Origin: Dissophora ornata
Taxonomy: Eukaryota; Mortierellomycota; Mortierellomycetes; Mortierellales; Mortierellaceae
Assembly: GCA_025201705.1 (NCBI GenBank)
Contig: MU616816.1
Location: 1-39,570, forward strand
Length of the DNA: 39,570 nt
Direction of reading: 5' to 3'
Shown: piece after piece, positions 21,280 through 30,041 of the stretch
Position numbering within the stretch: position 1 is the first letter of the stretch
Layout of the letters: each line of letters starts with the position of its first letter
Made by a program: the position numbers and the translations under genes
Notes under the pieces: generated by a model
Databases searched by the model: none
What the model saw: the letters and a program-made list of their open reading frames with translations, nothing else
What the model was told of the DNA's origin: nothing

Positions 21280-22080
21280 AAGTAAAAACTGAACACCATC
21301 GAGGCGTGTAGATAGGAGACTTTACAAATAAGACGAGCGTTTGCCAAGCAACGCAACTTTTGCAAAACGGATAATGCGATGGATTTGAAGATGAGGTCAT
21401 TTTTTATAGTATCCTCCGTGCGCCTTTGATCGCGATATCATTGAAGAGGGCCATTTCCTTCGGCAGCATGGATGCGGCCCTCGGACATGCTGGGAACGTG
21501 TTCCACTCGATGCAAGGTTGACGCGTGGGACTTTACCACCACTGGTGGAAATTACACATGCTTGTGAGATCATGTCGTTCTCGCCACAAACACAGGCATT
21601 GATGCAGGTCTGGCATAATGGAAGCACGAAAATTTTGCTGTCAGTTTGTTCCGGCGGCATAATTTTTACTCTTCGTGCAGGGCGAAGCATTGTTCACATG
21701 GTCAGAGGACACTTCGCATTGCGCATCGCCATCATGCATGCTTGGCATTCCCCTGCGCCATTATCGCTTTGGCGGTAAGCCTGTTCTCCCTTCTCTCGTC
21801 AACTCTCTCTCTCTCTCTCTTCCCTACTCTCTCGCTTTTACTCTTTCCACCTACGAGCCACTCTCTCACTTTCACTCTCACTCTCTCACTCTTTTACTCT
21901 CACTCCCACTCTCTCTCACTCCACTCTTACTCTTGCTGTCTCTCTCTCCGCATGTTTATGCTCTCTCGCACTCACCCAACCTCTCTGGTTTCCTATAACC
22001 TGCCGAGTCGATTGAGTTCATTTCTTACTGTATCCACCACGGCTCGCGCCCAAAACGTGAATTCCTCCGCTGTACGAAAC
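21280..22080. other. Spacer and CT-rich leader of the zinc-finger gene
   Basis: The right half (about 21795-21950) is an imperfect CTCT/CACT tract on the plus strand, typical of leaders in this window. In-frame ATGs at 21952 and 21958 could extend the next gene. Confidence 0.6.
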
Positions 22081-22878
22081 ATGTCGAGTGTTGAATCGAA
22101 AATGACTGACTCCAATCTCCCAGCGAGTGCATCCCAAGAGGTGGTCGAGACCTTCCGTGGAACCTTGCTCGCGATGGATAAACCTGGTTTGAACTTGCTG
22201 AAAATCGCCGAGTACCCGAAATGGGCCAGAAGGGTGATGAATGATGAGAGGTGTCGGCGTAAAGGTCAAGGCGGTGTCACGGACCAAGCTGCCAAGAAAG
22301 AGAAGAGCACCGCATCGATCAGTGTGGAAGCTACGCCTCCTCCTCGGGGTGGTCACTCTTCGAACCGCAGTCGGAAGACTGCTGCTTCGAGAGAAGAGGT
22401 GGATGGGGCATATCTCCACGAAGCATTGGCCAAAGAGGCAGGTTACACCCTTGTGTACGATGAAAATCTTAAAGTCGGGAAAGACGGGAGATACGGTGGG
22501 CGCTCCATCGTAGGAAAGTTTACGTGCACGAAATGCAGGCCGAAGAATCCGCGTGTCTGGAATTCAGGAATTATTGCGACTGAGCTCTGGCTTTCGACCT
22601 CCAACAGATACCGCACTCTGCTGCACTCGCAGAAATGCAAGGCGTGTAATAACTATGCGGAGCCCGAGGTGGACATTGACAACTATGTATACAAAGTGGT
22701 GAGGGCATTTGATCTTTGGAAAGACTTGAGAGAACCGGAATTGCGGAATCCGGGTGAGAGTATCATCACGGCCCCGCACGATAGTGAGAGATGTCACGGC
22801 TGCGAGATAGGCATATGCAGGAAAGGCGACCGATTCGGTCGGCCTAGGAGTCCAACGTTCAGCGGTCTGAATTATTAA
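22081..22878 (+). CDS. 3CxxC-type zinc-finger domain protein
   Basis: From the ATG at 22081 the product has 265 residues. The C-terminal half fits the 3CxxC-type zinc-finger family (Pfam zf-3CxxC). It has FTCTKC (C149, C152), KCKAC (C186, C189) and CHGC (C238, C241), with another Cys at 246 in GICRKGDRFG. A conserved aromatic segment with VWNSGIIATELW lies between the first two pairs. The N-terminal ~120 residues are polar and carry no domain. Fungal members are mostly uncharacterised, and animal relatives include receptor-transporting proteins, so a specific function cannot be assigned. The start is uncertain: in-frame ATGs at 21952/21958 would add 43 residues rich in Ser/Arg that could act as a mitochondrial presequence. 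The next gene in the same direction starts 251 nt downstream. Confidence 0.8.
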   Translation: MSSVESKMTDSNLPASASQEVVETFRGTLLAMDKPGLNLLKIAEYPKWARRVMNDERCRRKGQGGVTDQAAKKEKSTASISVEATPPPRGGHSSNRSRKTAASREEVDGAYLHEALAKEAGYTLVYDENLKVGKDGRYGGRSIVGKFTCTKCRPKNPRVWNSGIIATELWLSTSNRYRTLLHSQKCKACNNYAEPEVDIDNYVYKVVRAFDLWKDLREPELRNPGESIITAPHDSERCHGCEIGICRKGDRFGRPRSPTFSGLNY

Positions 22879-23050
22879 AGCTAGTTGTCCCACATGTCAA
22901 CTGAATTGAAACATCGGTGATTCAATACCCGTGGCACATTGTGCGCTATTGATGAAGTCTAGAAAGGTTCAAACAGCTCATCCAACCTGTCGAAGAGTGC
23001 CCAAACTAAAAGACGGTTACAGAAGTTTGCTTTGACACCAAATCCTGAGA

Positions 23051-23056
23051 AATAAA
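23051..23056 (+). terminator. AATAAA, possible poly(A) signal of the zinc-finger gene
   Basis: A canonical hexamer lies 172 nt after the 3CxxC gene stop and 74 nt before the next ATG. It would make the two plus-strand transcription units abut closely. Confidence 0.4.
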
Positions 23057-23129
23057 ACCTCACTTGAAGCCCCTCCCCAAAATTCACTCTTCTCATCCAC
23101 TCTCCCATCCACTTGAGTCGATTTCTATC

Positions 23130-24164
23130 ATGCCTGCTAAACTCGACATTCTCATTGCAAATGAGCCTGGCAAGTCCGTCTCGGTCCCTTACAGAGACGA
23201 CGAGCCCATCTTCTTCCTGATTCAACGGGTGTCCAACAGCCTCGGCGAGAACGACGACGAGATCTATTCCCGCGAGATTTTCATCAACGGCGTGCCTGCC
23301 AAAGACCTTCAGCAATCTATTTCACACTATCGAATATTTGGCAACAGCTTGACTTATCGCTCGTGGAAGGATCAACAAATACAGTTCTTCGTGAGAACAC
23401 TTACTGGAAAGACGCTTCCCTTCACCTGTAATCCTCACCAAACTGTTTATAACCTCAAGAAGATGATCCAGAAAAAGGACAGGATCCCGCCAGATCAGCA
23501 GAGGCTTATCTTTGTTAATAAGCAGCTCCAGGACGGGAAAACACTGGATCGTTACAACATTCTCCCTGACTCAACATTGCACCTGGTGTTGTCTTTGCGT
23601 GGCGGTCGCAGCGGCTCAGTTGTGCCATTCGCGGATATCTCTAACACCTCTGGCGTAACCAATATCAAGCTTTCCAGGTGGGCCCCTCCAGGCCGCATCG
23701 TTGCTCCGGGAATGAACGTCGAATGCAAGTGCGAATGTACTCGCGACTATCCAGTCATTTGTATGCGCGAGTTCGGAACCATCGAACTATCCCAGGAACG
23801 ATTCAAATGCCCCATCTGCCAAAAGAGCAACAGAAATGAACCTGTCACTGTCGGGTTCATGCATTGTAAGTATCGGCTCCATGGCGTCAAGGCAACAGGG
23901 CAGCAATATTCGTCCGAATGGGAGAGCGTAATTGAAGAGAATGTCTACCAATGTTTCGACCCAGCCAACCAAACTCTCTGGGCGCGTGTCGTCATCGAAG
24001 CCGCCGAGCTGGATGAGAGCGAAATATGTACTATCTGCCTGGAGCCGATGCATGTGCATGCAGAAAAACTGATCTGTGGCCACCGCTTCCATGAGCATTG
24101 CTTTGTTTCATGGAGGTCTTCCTGCCCACAGTGCCGTTTCAACCAACACTTGATCTCTGAATAA
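23130..24164 (+). CDS. Ubiquitin-like/ubiquitin/RING-H2 fusion, probable E3 ligase
   Basis: This single-exon gene encodes 344 residues. Residues 1-82 look like a divergent ubiquitin-like fold ([15 protein letters not shown], then [10 protein letters not shown]). Residues 84-159 are an unmistakable ubiquitin domain ([31 protein letters not shown]), which continues after Gly-Gly with RSGS. By alignment to ubiquitin positions, K11, K27, K33, K48, L8, I44 and V70 are kept. K6 is Arg, K29 is Met, K63 is Pro and R72 is Ser. Residues 185-292 are a Cys-rich region with CKCEC and CPIC. A textbook RING-H2 closes the protein: C300-x2-C303-x12-C316-x-H318-x2-H321-x2-C324-x7-C332-x2-C335. RING domains recruit E2 enzymes, so E3 activity is inferred. 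A ubiquitin hydrolase might cut after Gly159. The start at 23130 is preferred over upstream in-frame sequence because it follows a pyrimidine-rich leader. Confidence 0.88.
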   Translation: MPAKLDILIANEPGKSVSVPYRDDEPIFFLIQRVSNSLGENDDEIYSREIFINGVPAKDLQQSISHYRIFGNSLTYRSWKDQQIQFFVRTLTGKTLPFTCNPHQTVYNLKKMIQKKDRIPPDQQRLIFVNKQLQDGKTLDRYNILPDSTLHLVLSLRGGRSGSVVPFADISNTSGVTNIKLSRWAPPGRIVAPGMNVECKCECTRDYPVICMREFGTIELSQERFKCPICQKSNRNEPVTVGFMHCKYRLHGVKATGQQYSSEWESVIEENVYQCFDPANQTLWARVVIEAAELDESEICTICLEPMHVHAEKLICGHRFHEHCFVSWRSSCPQCRFNQHLISE

Positions 24165-24243
24165 GAATTACAGTTCTCTTCCTCTCCTCCGTATCTTCCT
24201 CCTCTCACACACTGAACTTTCAACAGCTCTGGAATGGGCAAGG

Positions 24244-24249
24244 AATAAA
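24244..24249 (+). terminator. AATAAA polyadenylation signal of the Ub-RING gene
   Basis: A canonical hexamer lies 80 nt downstream of the stop codon. Confidence 0.55.
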
Positions 24250-24583
24250 TGCTTACATTTTTTGAATACTGTACCAGGCGAATGTCGAGGAGCGCAAGAA
24301 GGTTTTGTGGGACGCGTCTGTGTCCATCCATGTTCGCAGTTGGTGCGACGTGACCCGTGCTGCAGCAATTCATGTCGATTGCGAAGGATTCTCTCATCTT
24401 ACGCCCATCCCATCATCTCCGCCCATCGATCTTGCTCATCACTTCGAACGCGCGGAATGCAACGAAAGTGCCGCGCTGCACTCATATTATGTTGACTCTG
24501 CAGAGGTAGTGCCGCAAAGTCCTTGCATATGAGCGGGTATACTCAGCAATTGCTATTGCAACAACCCGTTCGTTTCTTTGTCA

Positions 24584-24599
24584 TTTATTGTCTTTTATT
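24584..24599 (-). terminator. Tandem AATAAA signals of the dibasic-repeat gene
   Basis: TTTATT occurs twice on the plus strand, at 24584-24589 and 24594-24599. This gives two AATAAA hexamers on the minus strand, 10 bp apart, shortly after the stop codon at 24672. Confidence 0.6.
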
Positions 24600-24671
24600 G
24601 CGAGCTTGAGAACATTCAAGGCATCCATGGAGACGGATACGGGGAAAGATCTAATGATCACGGAGCCGATC

Positions 24672-27020
24672 TCAGTTGCCTCCGGGCGGCAACAAGGTCA
24701 TCGTGCCGTCTGGGTACACAAGCGTATCAATATCGATTGGCACTGGGATCACATTCGGATGCGAACCCGAATCCGGTCTCCCTGCTGGTGCTACTCCAGG
24801 CCCTCCACTTGGAGCTTGCCGCTTAGACTTGCTGCTGCCAGAACCATAGTTCGACCCATACCCATAACCAGAGTTGCCACTGTATCCGTATCCGGGGCCG
24901 CCAGAGCCATAGCTGGAACCGCCATAGACAGAGGAGTACTGGTTGCTCGTACCTCCGCTTGGACTCATTTGCGCCCCATATTTGCTCAGCTCTCCAGCCA
25001 CGTCTTGTCGCTTGTCCCTGTAGGACTTGCCACCATTGCCCGAACCATAGCCTGGACCGTGGCTTGAGCCGTAGCCCGACCCATAGTCAGAGACGCTATT
25101 GCCGTATCCAGATGATCCATGGTCAGAGCTGTACTGGCTGCTTGAGGCGTACTTGTCATCAGAGTCGTCGCCACCATCAGCGCACACATCGCCACCAGAG
25201 CTGCTGCTGAACTGGTTGGTCTTAAAGTCTGGGTCCAGAGCCGGATCACAGCGTTTGCTCCAATTGTTGTCGTAGCCTTTACCACTGCTGCTGCCGCCGC
25301 CGTAGGAGCCACCATAAGAGCCACCATAAGAGCCGCGACTACTGCTACCACTACCGCCGTAGGAGCCACCATAAAGGCTACTACTACTACTATCACCACC
25401 GCCATACTTGCTAATAGCTCCGTCCATGTCAGGGCTATCAAAATTGCTGTTGAAGTCCGGGTTCAAGAATGAAGGAGGAGGAGCAAGAAGCGAATCGCTA
25501 CGCTTGGTCCAACTGGAATAGCGACCGTCGCCTTCGCCGTAGGATCCACCATGAGAACCTCCGCTACCACTGCTGTACTTGTCAAATGCTGAGGACTCTC
25601 CCATGGCAGAGGTAGGCCAAGCCGACGATCCGGAAGTGCCTATGGAGGACACAAGCGACTCATAGGACGAGGCCGATGAAGGCCACTCATTTTCCGAGGA
25701 AGAAGGAGACAACCATGATGGCTCCGAAGATGAAGACGGCCACGACGGCGACCCTGTGCCACCACTTCCAGAGCCAAATGCGGATGCGAACTCCGATCCA
25801 GATCCAAATCCCGAGTTGGTGTCAAATGCGGGCGCGCCCGTTGAACTGCGCTTCTTCATTGTTGTCATCGTTACGGCTCGTCTACGCTGCACGCTGCCGT
25901 CATTGCTGCTGCTCTTCTGCGGCGGCGATGTCAAAGTCGGGGGCTGGGAGGCCGGTCTCTGTCCATATTCGGGAGACAGCAAGATCGCACCGCCTTGACC
26001 GCCTGGACCGCTGTACACTGCAGGGTTCCAGGCCGACGACCCTCCAAGCATTGACGGCGACCCGCTCGACATGCCCGAGCCCGAGCTTGAATTTGAGTTC
26101 ATACCGGCCGTAGATCTTCTCTTGAGCGAGCTGACAGATTGATAGGCCGCACCGTCAGAGCAGTGCAAGAGCCCCTTAGTCGTCGTGTCAAAGTTGCACA
26201 ACAGTCCGTTGCTGCCAGGGTAGAGAGGAGAGGAGGTGTATTGGCTAGAACCATAACCCGAGCCGCCAGTCGATGTAACGTCGCGCTTGCTCGTCGAAGG
26301 ATACTGCGTTTGCGTCTGCTGGGCCTGAGGTTGCGCTTGCTGTTGCTGCTGCTGCTGCTGGGGCTGGGGCTGGGGCTGGGACTGAAGCTGGGATTGGGGC
26401 TGAGGCTGAGCTTGCACATTGGACTGGGATTGAGGCTGCGTGTAAAAGGATTGGGCCTGAGCACCTTGCTGTCCTGAACCCGCGACCAAAGACCCCTGAT
26501 AATTGCCAGTGCTAATGTCAGCACCACCAGCACTGCTAGATGTCGCACCGCTGGGAGCTGCGAGCGTTGACGGAGCATACTGCCACTGCTGCCGTGCTTG
26601 TTGTTCTTGTTGCTGCTGAATCTGCTGCTGAATCTGTGGAATATTGACCGGCGGGACCATATAGACCATGGACGAAGAAGGTGACAAGGCCCCAGTGTTA
26701 AACCCGTCATTCCTCAAGATCGAGGCCAACTGTGGAGACGGATGTTCCAGACCAATAATGGACTGGTACGACCCTGTGCCGGTTGGCAAAGTCAAGGAAG
26801 AGGATGGAGAGGAGGGTTCGGGGGAGGCGTCGGTGTCCAGCGAAGAGAAGACCCCATCGGCATTAGAGGCAGGAGAAGAGCCAGTGCCGGCAGAAGAAGA
26901 AGGCGAGGACGAGGAGGTAGCTGCAGGAACGGCCGAGACAGAGATGGGGTGGATACCGTCAAGGGTCAAGGCGGAGACTAGAAGGAGTGTGAGAGAGATG
27001 GACAGTAAACGGCGCGACAT
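24672..27020 (-). CDS. Secreted Ser/Gly/Tyr/Gln-rich protein with repeated dibasic (Kex2-type) sites
   Basis: From MSRRLL at 27020 the product has 782 residues; an upstream in-frame ATG at 27044 would add eight. The N-terminus (RRLLSISLTLLLVSALTLDG) is a good signal peptide. There is no known domain. A Gln-rich block (about 26330-26620 in DNA) separates a Ser-rich N-terminus from a C-terminal half of Gly/Ser/Tyr repeats (SYGGSYGGSYGG, GYGSGYGS). Basic pairs or triplets occur at DNA 26288 (SKR), 26123 (KRR), 25886 (RRR), 25853 (KKR), 25505 (TKR), 25256 (SKR), 25013 (DKR) and 24824 (SKR). The last four are about 83, 81 and 63 residues apart. Segments after two of them share a PDF-x2-N/x3-F-like motif and a later SKYG. 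This matches the design of fungal Kex2-processed repeat proteins, which give secreted peptides. A wall protein or adhesin is the alternative. Confidence 0.8.
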   Translation of the reverse strand: MSRRLLSISLTLLLVSALTLDGIHPISVSAVPAATSSSSPSSSAGTGSSPASNADGVFSSLDTDASPEPSSPSSSLTLPTGTGSYQSIIGLEHPSPQLASILRNDGFNTGALSPSSSMVYMVPPVNIPQIQQQIQQQQEQQARQQWQYAPSTLAAPSGATSSSAGGADISTGNYQGSLVAGSGQQGAQAQSFYTQPQSQSNVQAQPQPQSQLQSQPQPQPQQQQQQQQAQPQAQQTQTQYPSTSKRDVTSTGGSGYGSSQYTSSPLYPGSNGLLCNFDTTTKGLLHCSDGAAYQSVSSLKRRSTAGMNSNSSSGSGMSSGSPSMLGGSSAWNPAVYSGPGGQGGAILLSPEYGQRPASQPPTLTSPPQKSSSNDGSVQRRRAVTMTTMKKRSSTGAPAFDTNSGFGSGSEFASAFGSGSGGTGSPSWPSSSSEPSWLSPSSSENEWPSSASSYESLVSSIGTSGSSAWPTSAMGESSAFDKYSSGSGGSHGGSYGEGDGRYSSWTKRSDSLLAPPPSFLNPDFNSNFDSPDMDGAISKYGGGDSSSSSLYGGSYGGSGSSSRGSYGGSYGGSYGGGSSSGKGYDNNWSKRCDPALDPDFKTNQFSSSSGGDVCADGGDDSDDKYASSSQYSSDHGSSGYGNSVSDYGSGYGSSHGPGYGSGNGGKSYRDKRQDVAGELSKYGAQMSPSGGTSNQYSSVYGGSSYGSGGPGYGYSGNSGYGYGSNYGSGSSKSKRQAPSGGPGVAPAGRPDSGSHPNVIPVPIDIDTLVYPDGTMTLLPPGGN

Positions 27021-27180
27021 GGTGATTTTGAGTCGCAGGAGCATAAACGGCGTTGAGCGAAAGGTTAGGGTGTGATTCTTTCAGTCAGTCGGAGCTATGA
27101 CAGAGTGGAAGAGCGAATGTTCGTTGAATATAGTAGTAAGAGCGTCGATTCCATGCTGGTGCTGGCAAGGCGAAGCCCTT

Positions 27181-27187
27181 CTTTATA
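27181..27187 (-). promoter_or_regulatory. TATA box of the dibasic-repeat gene
   Basis: TATAAAG on the minus strand lies about 160 bp upstream of the proposed ATG at 27020, in a suitable position for a core promoter. The assignment is by position and sequence only. Confidence 0.5.
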
Positions 27188-29343
27188 CGCCCGCGAAGTG
27201 ATGGACGTACATTGCGCACATTGAGTGCTGATCTATATCCATAACAGCGGTTATTTAGGGCTTTTGTGATGGGCGAAGCCAAGTGTCTGATAGCAATAAA
27301 GAGAACTCTGTGCGATGCTTCATATTGCAGGGGTTGTAGCATAGAGCATGGTACGATCATTTCAGCAAAGAGGGGTTGGACCTGGCAAAGATATCCAATG
27401 TGACATTTTCCACAGACGCGTTTGTAGCACCATCCATCAGATGGAACGAGTCACCAAACTATCGAAGCTGTTGATCAGATTTCGACTGCTTATGGTTTAG
27501 CTTGAGCCGTGCATCTTCAGATGAGGGCCAGACCCTCAGGTGAGCAACTGATCGGGACACTCTTCCCCTTCTGCACTGCGACGACACGTCGCTGATGCAA
27601 TGCGTCTTGCTCTCACGCAGTCGTGTGGGCGACATGCGTTGCTTCCGGTCCCTTCCATTCCCGAGACCCGGTCTTGATTCGTGCGTTTTGAATATATGAA
27701 AGGCGTTCAAAGTCCGGGTGCTCGTTCGTTTTGTGTTTACACGTGAAATGCACCACAGTGAAGGACAGATTTGGACGGATGGTTTCGGTTTTACCCCAGT
27801 TTCTCCCAAAACGGGAACATTAAATTCGCCCAGGAAAAAAAAATGTACACGGATACAAAATACGAACACGCCATCGAAAACAGGAGAGCAGCAAAGGAAA
27901 AAAAGGGAAAGGAAAACGGAAAAAAGAAAAAGGGAAAAAAGGGTGCTTTTGCATGCGCAACTGGGCAGAGAGATGGAGATGGGGCTTGTTTACGAACAGC
28001 CTTCGAAACCTGTCTGCAGCACACAACCACAACGAATGCCCTCAGGGTCACACCAGAAATGAATGTGTTTGATAAATGTATCTGCGTGTTCATAACGATC
28101 ATGGTTAACAGTTGTCATTAATGTGGAGGCACGGGAGGGTAAGAGCAAAGCGAGAGCAGCGTGAGGAGTGCAGTCGCATGCCCCGGTCCCGTTTGTAACG
28201 AGGTGCATACTGTATGTATGTATGGATGTATGTGCAGGAAAACAAAAACAAAAATAAAAAGTCCTGGGTCCTCGACCATACTGCAAACAAAAGCGAGAGG
28301 CAGTAACCCTCTTCTATTCCTGTTTCTACAAAGCATGTCGTGTGTTTGTGTTCTCGCCCTGTCGCCATTTTATTTTCCTCGTGTTTTGCATGAAACCGAC
28401 GGACACAGACAGAAATGTGCCTCCTGTCGGACTTGCAGCTGATGTTTTATTTTTTTTTGGTCCGTGTCGAACGGGTCTTGTTTCCGTGGACACCCACTTC
28501 GTCCTGCTGCTGTTTCTGGCGTTGGTGTCGTTCCGTTCATGCCCGGAGAGCAGCGCCACGCCCGGTTGCCTCCATTCATTCGTTCATCTGGCTGCACGGT
28601 GGGTTTACCGGATAGACCCCCAAAACGTTATTCGAAACTCAGAATCATGATCGCGCGGACAGTCATAAAAAAAGAATTGAGAACTGTGGGTGCAGAGCCT
28701 AAATTCTTCCCACGGGCAAACAGCACACGGCACACTCCCCACACCCCATCCTCGTTGAATGGACAGGAATAAAGAAATGGAGGCGACTTTTTTTTTTTTT
28801 TTTTTTTTTAAGCTTGCGCCTGGGCCGTCTGTTTTTTTTATTTTACGTTATGTCTGTGAGTGTGAACTGACTGCACCACTCGCGATCCAAAAAAATAAAA
28901 TAGAGAGCGATCAATGGGCTGTCATTGGCTACCCATCAACTCTATTTTCAGAGCGCTGAGAAAACCATAGTGTCATTACTGCTCTCTCATCATGCGTTGT
29001 AGATTTTTTTTTTGTAGATGGAGCTTTTTTTATTCGCAACGGAATGCCCCTAATATGAATATGATTTCTGCCAGTCGATTGTTCATTTTTTTTGTTTTTG
29101 CTTGCTCAAAGTCTCTGGATGCTATTTTTTTTTTTCTTGTATGTATAATTTGGTGTTGTTGGAGTAGGGAGTGAAATAAAGAAATAGGAGAAAAAAAAAC
29201 AGCTGTTCACGCGTGCTTCACAGATGCATAGGAATAAAAAAAAAAAAGAGGCTATGTATAACGAGTGCCTGCATCGCTCAAGTCTGCGAGAACAACAAGA
29301 TCATTCTTTCCCTTTTTTCCTCTCCTCAGCCGGGTTCTCGTTT
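27188..29343. other. Gene-poor, low-complexity spacer
   Basis: I see no supportable gene. Positions 27890-27940 are A/G-rich (AAAAGGGAAAGG type). A run of 22 T lies at 28788-28809, and many shorter T or A runs fill 28980-29250. Short open frames on both strands have no recognisable domain. Confidence 0.6.
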
Positions 29344-29841
29344 TTAGAGTAACCGGACCATATGAACGCCGTCTTTGGTCACCAGCGAGTCAGCATTGTA
29401 CAGAGCCTCGTACTCGGCAAAGGCACCCTCCACAATGGGATGGTCCTTCAGATGGATATCACGAGCTCTAACGACTTGAGGCACTGCGGACTCGAACCTG
29501 GACTGGTTAGGGAAGAAGAACTGCTGCGACTGACGACGAGAGCAGGCCTCGCAACCACCTCGTGCTGCTACTGGTCCTACTGAGAATGGGCGCACAGAGC
29601 GCACAGCCTCTTCCTCATCGAGCGAGTCGTAGCTATCTGAGGACACGACTGAGGATGAGAGCTGAGGTGGGGCCTGAGGTGGGGTTCTCTTCTCGAGCGC
29701 TGCGAGGGCACTGGCGCGGGCACTGGCGCGGATATCGATGGCGAAGGGCGAGACAGCGGTTGCGACGGATACTGGCTTGGCCTTGTTGTTGTTAGAGAAG
29801 GAGCCGGAGGCGATCATGGCTGGGGAAGCGACGGTCGTCAT
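29344..29841 (-). CDS. Unrecognised 165-residue protein
   Basis: This intronless frame runs from an ATG at 29841 to TAA at 29344. The coding-like signs are a strong TATA box upstream, sustained GC-rich codon use next to AT-rich flanks, and a mixed residue composition. The N-terminus is Ala/Ser/Val-rich (about 1-50). The centre has Pro/Ser and an acidic SLDEEEA stretch. A CEAC pair lies near residue 96. The C-terminal third is more structured in character, with VVRARDIHLKDHPIVEGAF and EYEALYNADSLVTKDG. No membrane segment or clear signal peptide is seen. I do not recognise the family. The C-terminal block is the likely conserved part. Confidence 0.6.
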   Translation of the reverse strand: MTTVASPAMIASGSFSNNNKAKPVSVATAVSPFAIDIRASARASALAALEKRTPPQAPPQLSSSVVSSDSYDSLDEEEAVRSVRPFSVGPVAARGGCEACSRRQSQQFFFPNQSRFESAVPQVVRARDIHLKDHPIVEGAFAEYEALYNADSLVTKDGVHMVRLL

Positions 29842-30033
29842 TGTGTAATACTTGGGTGTTCTGGGTGTAGACGAAAAAAAAAGCGTGCGAGAAAATGTGA
29901 TGTGTAGGTGAGTTTAGAGGGAGGATTTTGGTTTTGGCTGGAAAGGAACAGGAATGGGCTGGAAGAAACAAAGATGGACAACGAGTTGGAGAAACAAAGG
30001 AGGAAGGAGAAAGAAAGAGGAGACGACGTCGTC

Positions 30034-30041
30034 CTTTTATA
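30034..30041 (-). promoter_or_regulatory. TATA box (TATAAAAG) upstream of the 165-residue gene
   Basis: The sequence TATATAAAAGG on the minus strand lies about 195 bp upstream of the ATG at 29841. It is followed by a pyrimidine-rich leader on that strand, as at other genes here. Confidence 0.6.

Larger units (their letters stand above)
24165..24671. other. Convergent spacer between Ub-RING gene and dibasic-repeat gene
   Basis: It holds 3' ends from both directions. AATAAA lies at 24244-24249 (+), 80 nt after the Ub-RING stop. Two AATAAA hexamers on the minus strand lie at 24594-24599 and 24584-24589, about 73-88 nt after the opposite stop. No gene was recognised. Confidence 0.65.

Noticed and set aside
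24699..26710. Long frames on the opposite strand and other frames of the dibasic-repeat gene
   Set aside because: They are shadows of the repetitive Ser/Gly/Gln coding sequence and carry no signal peptide or domain.
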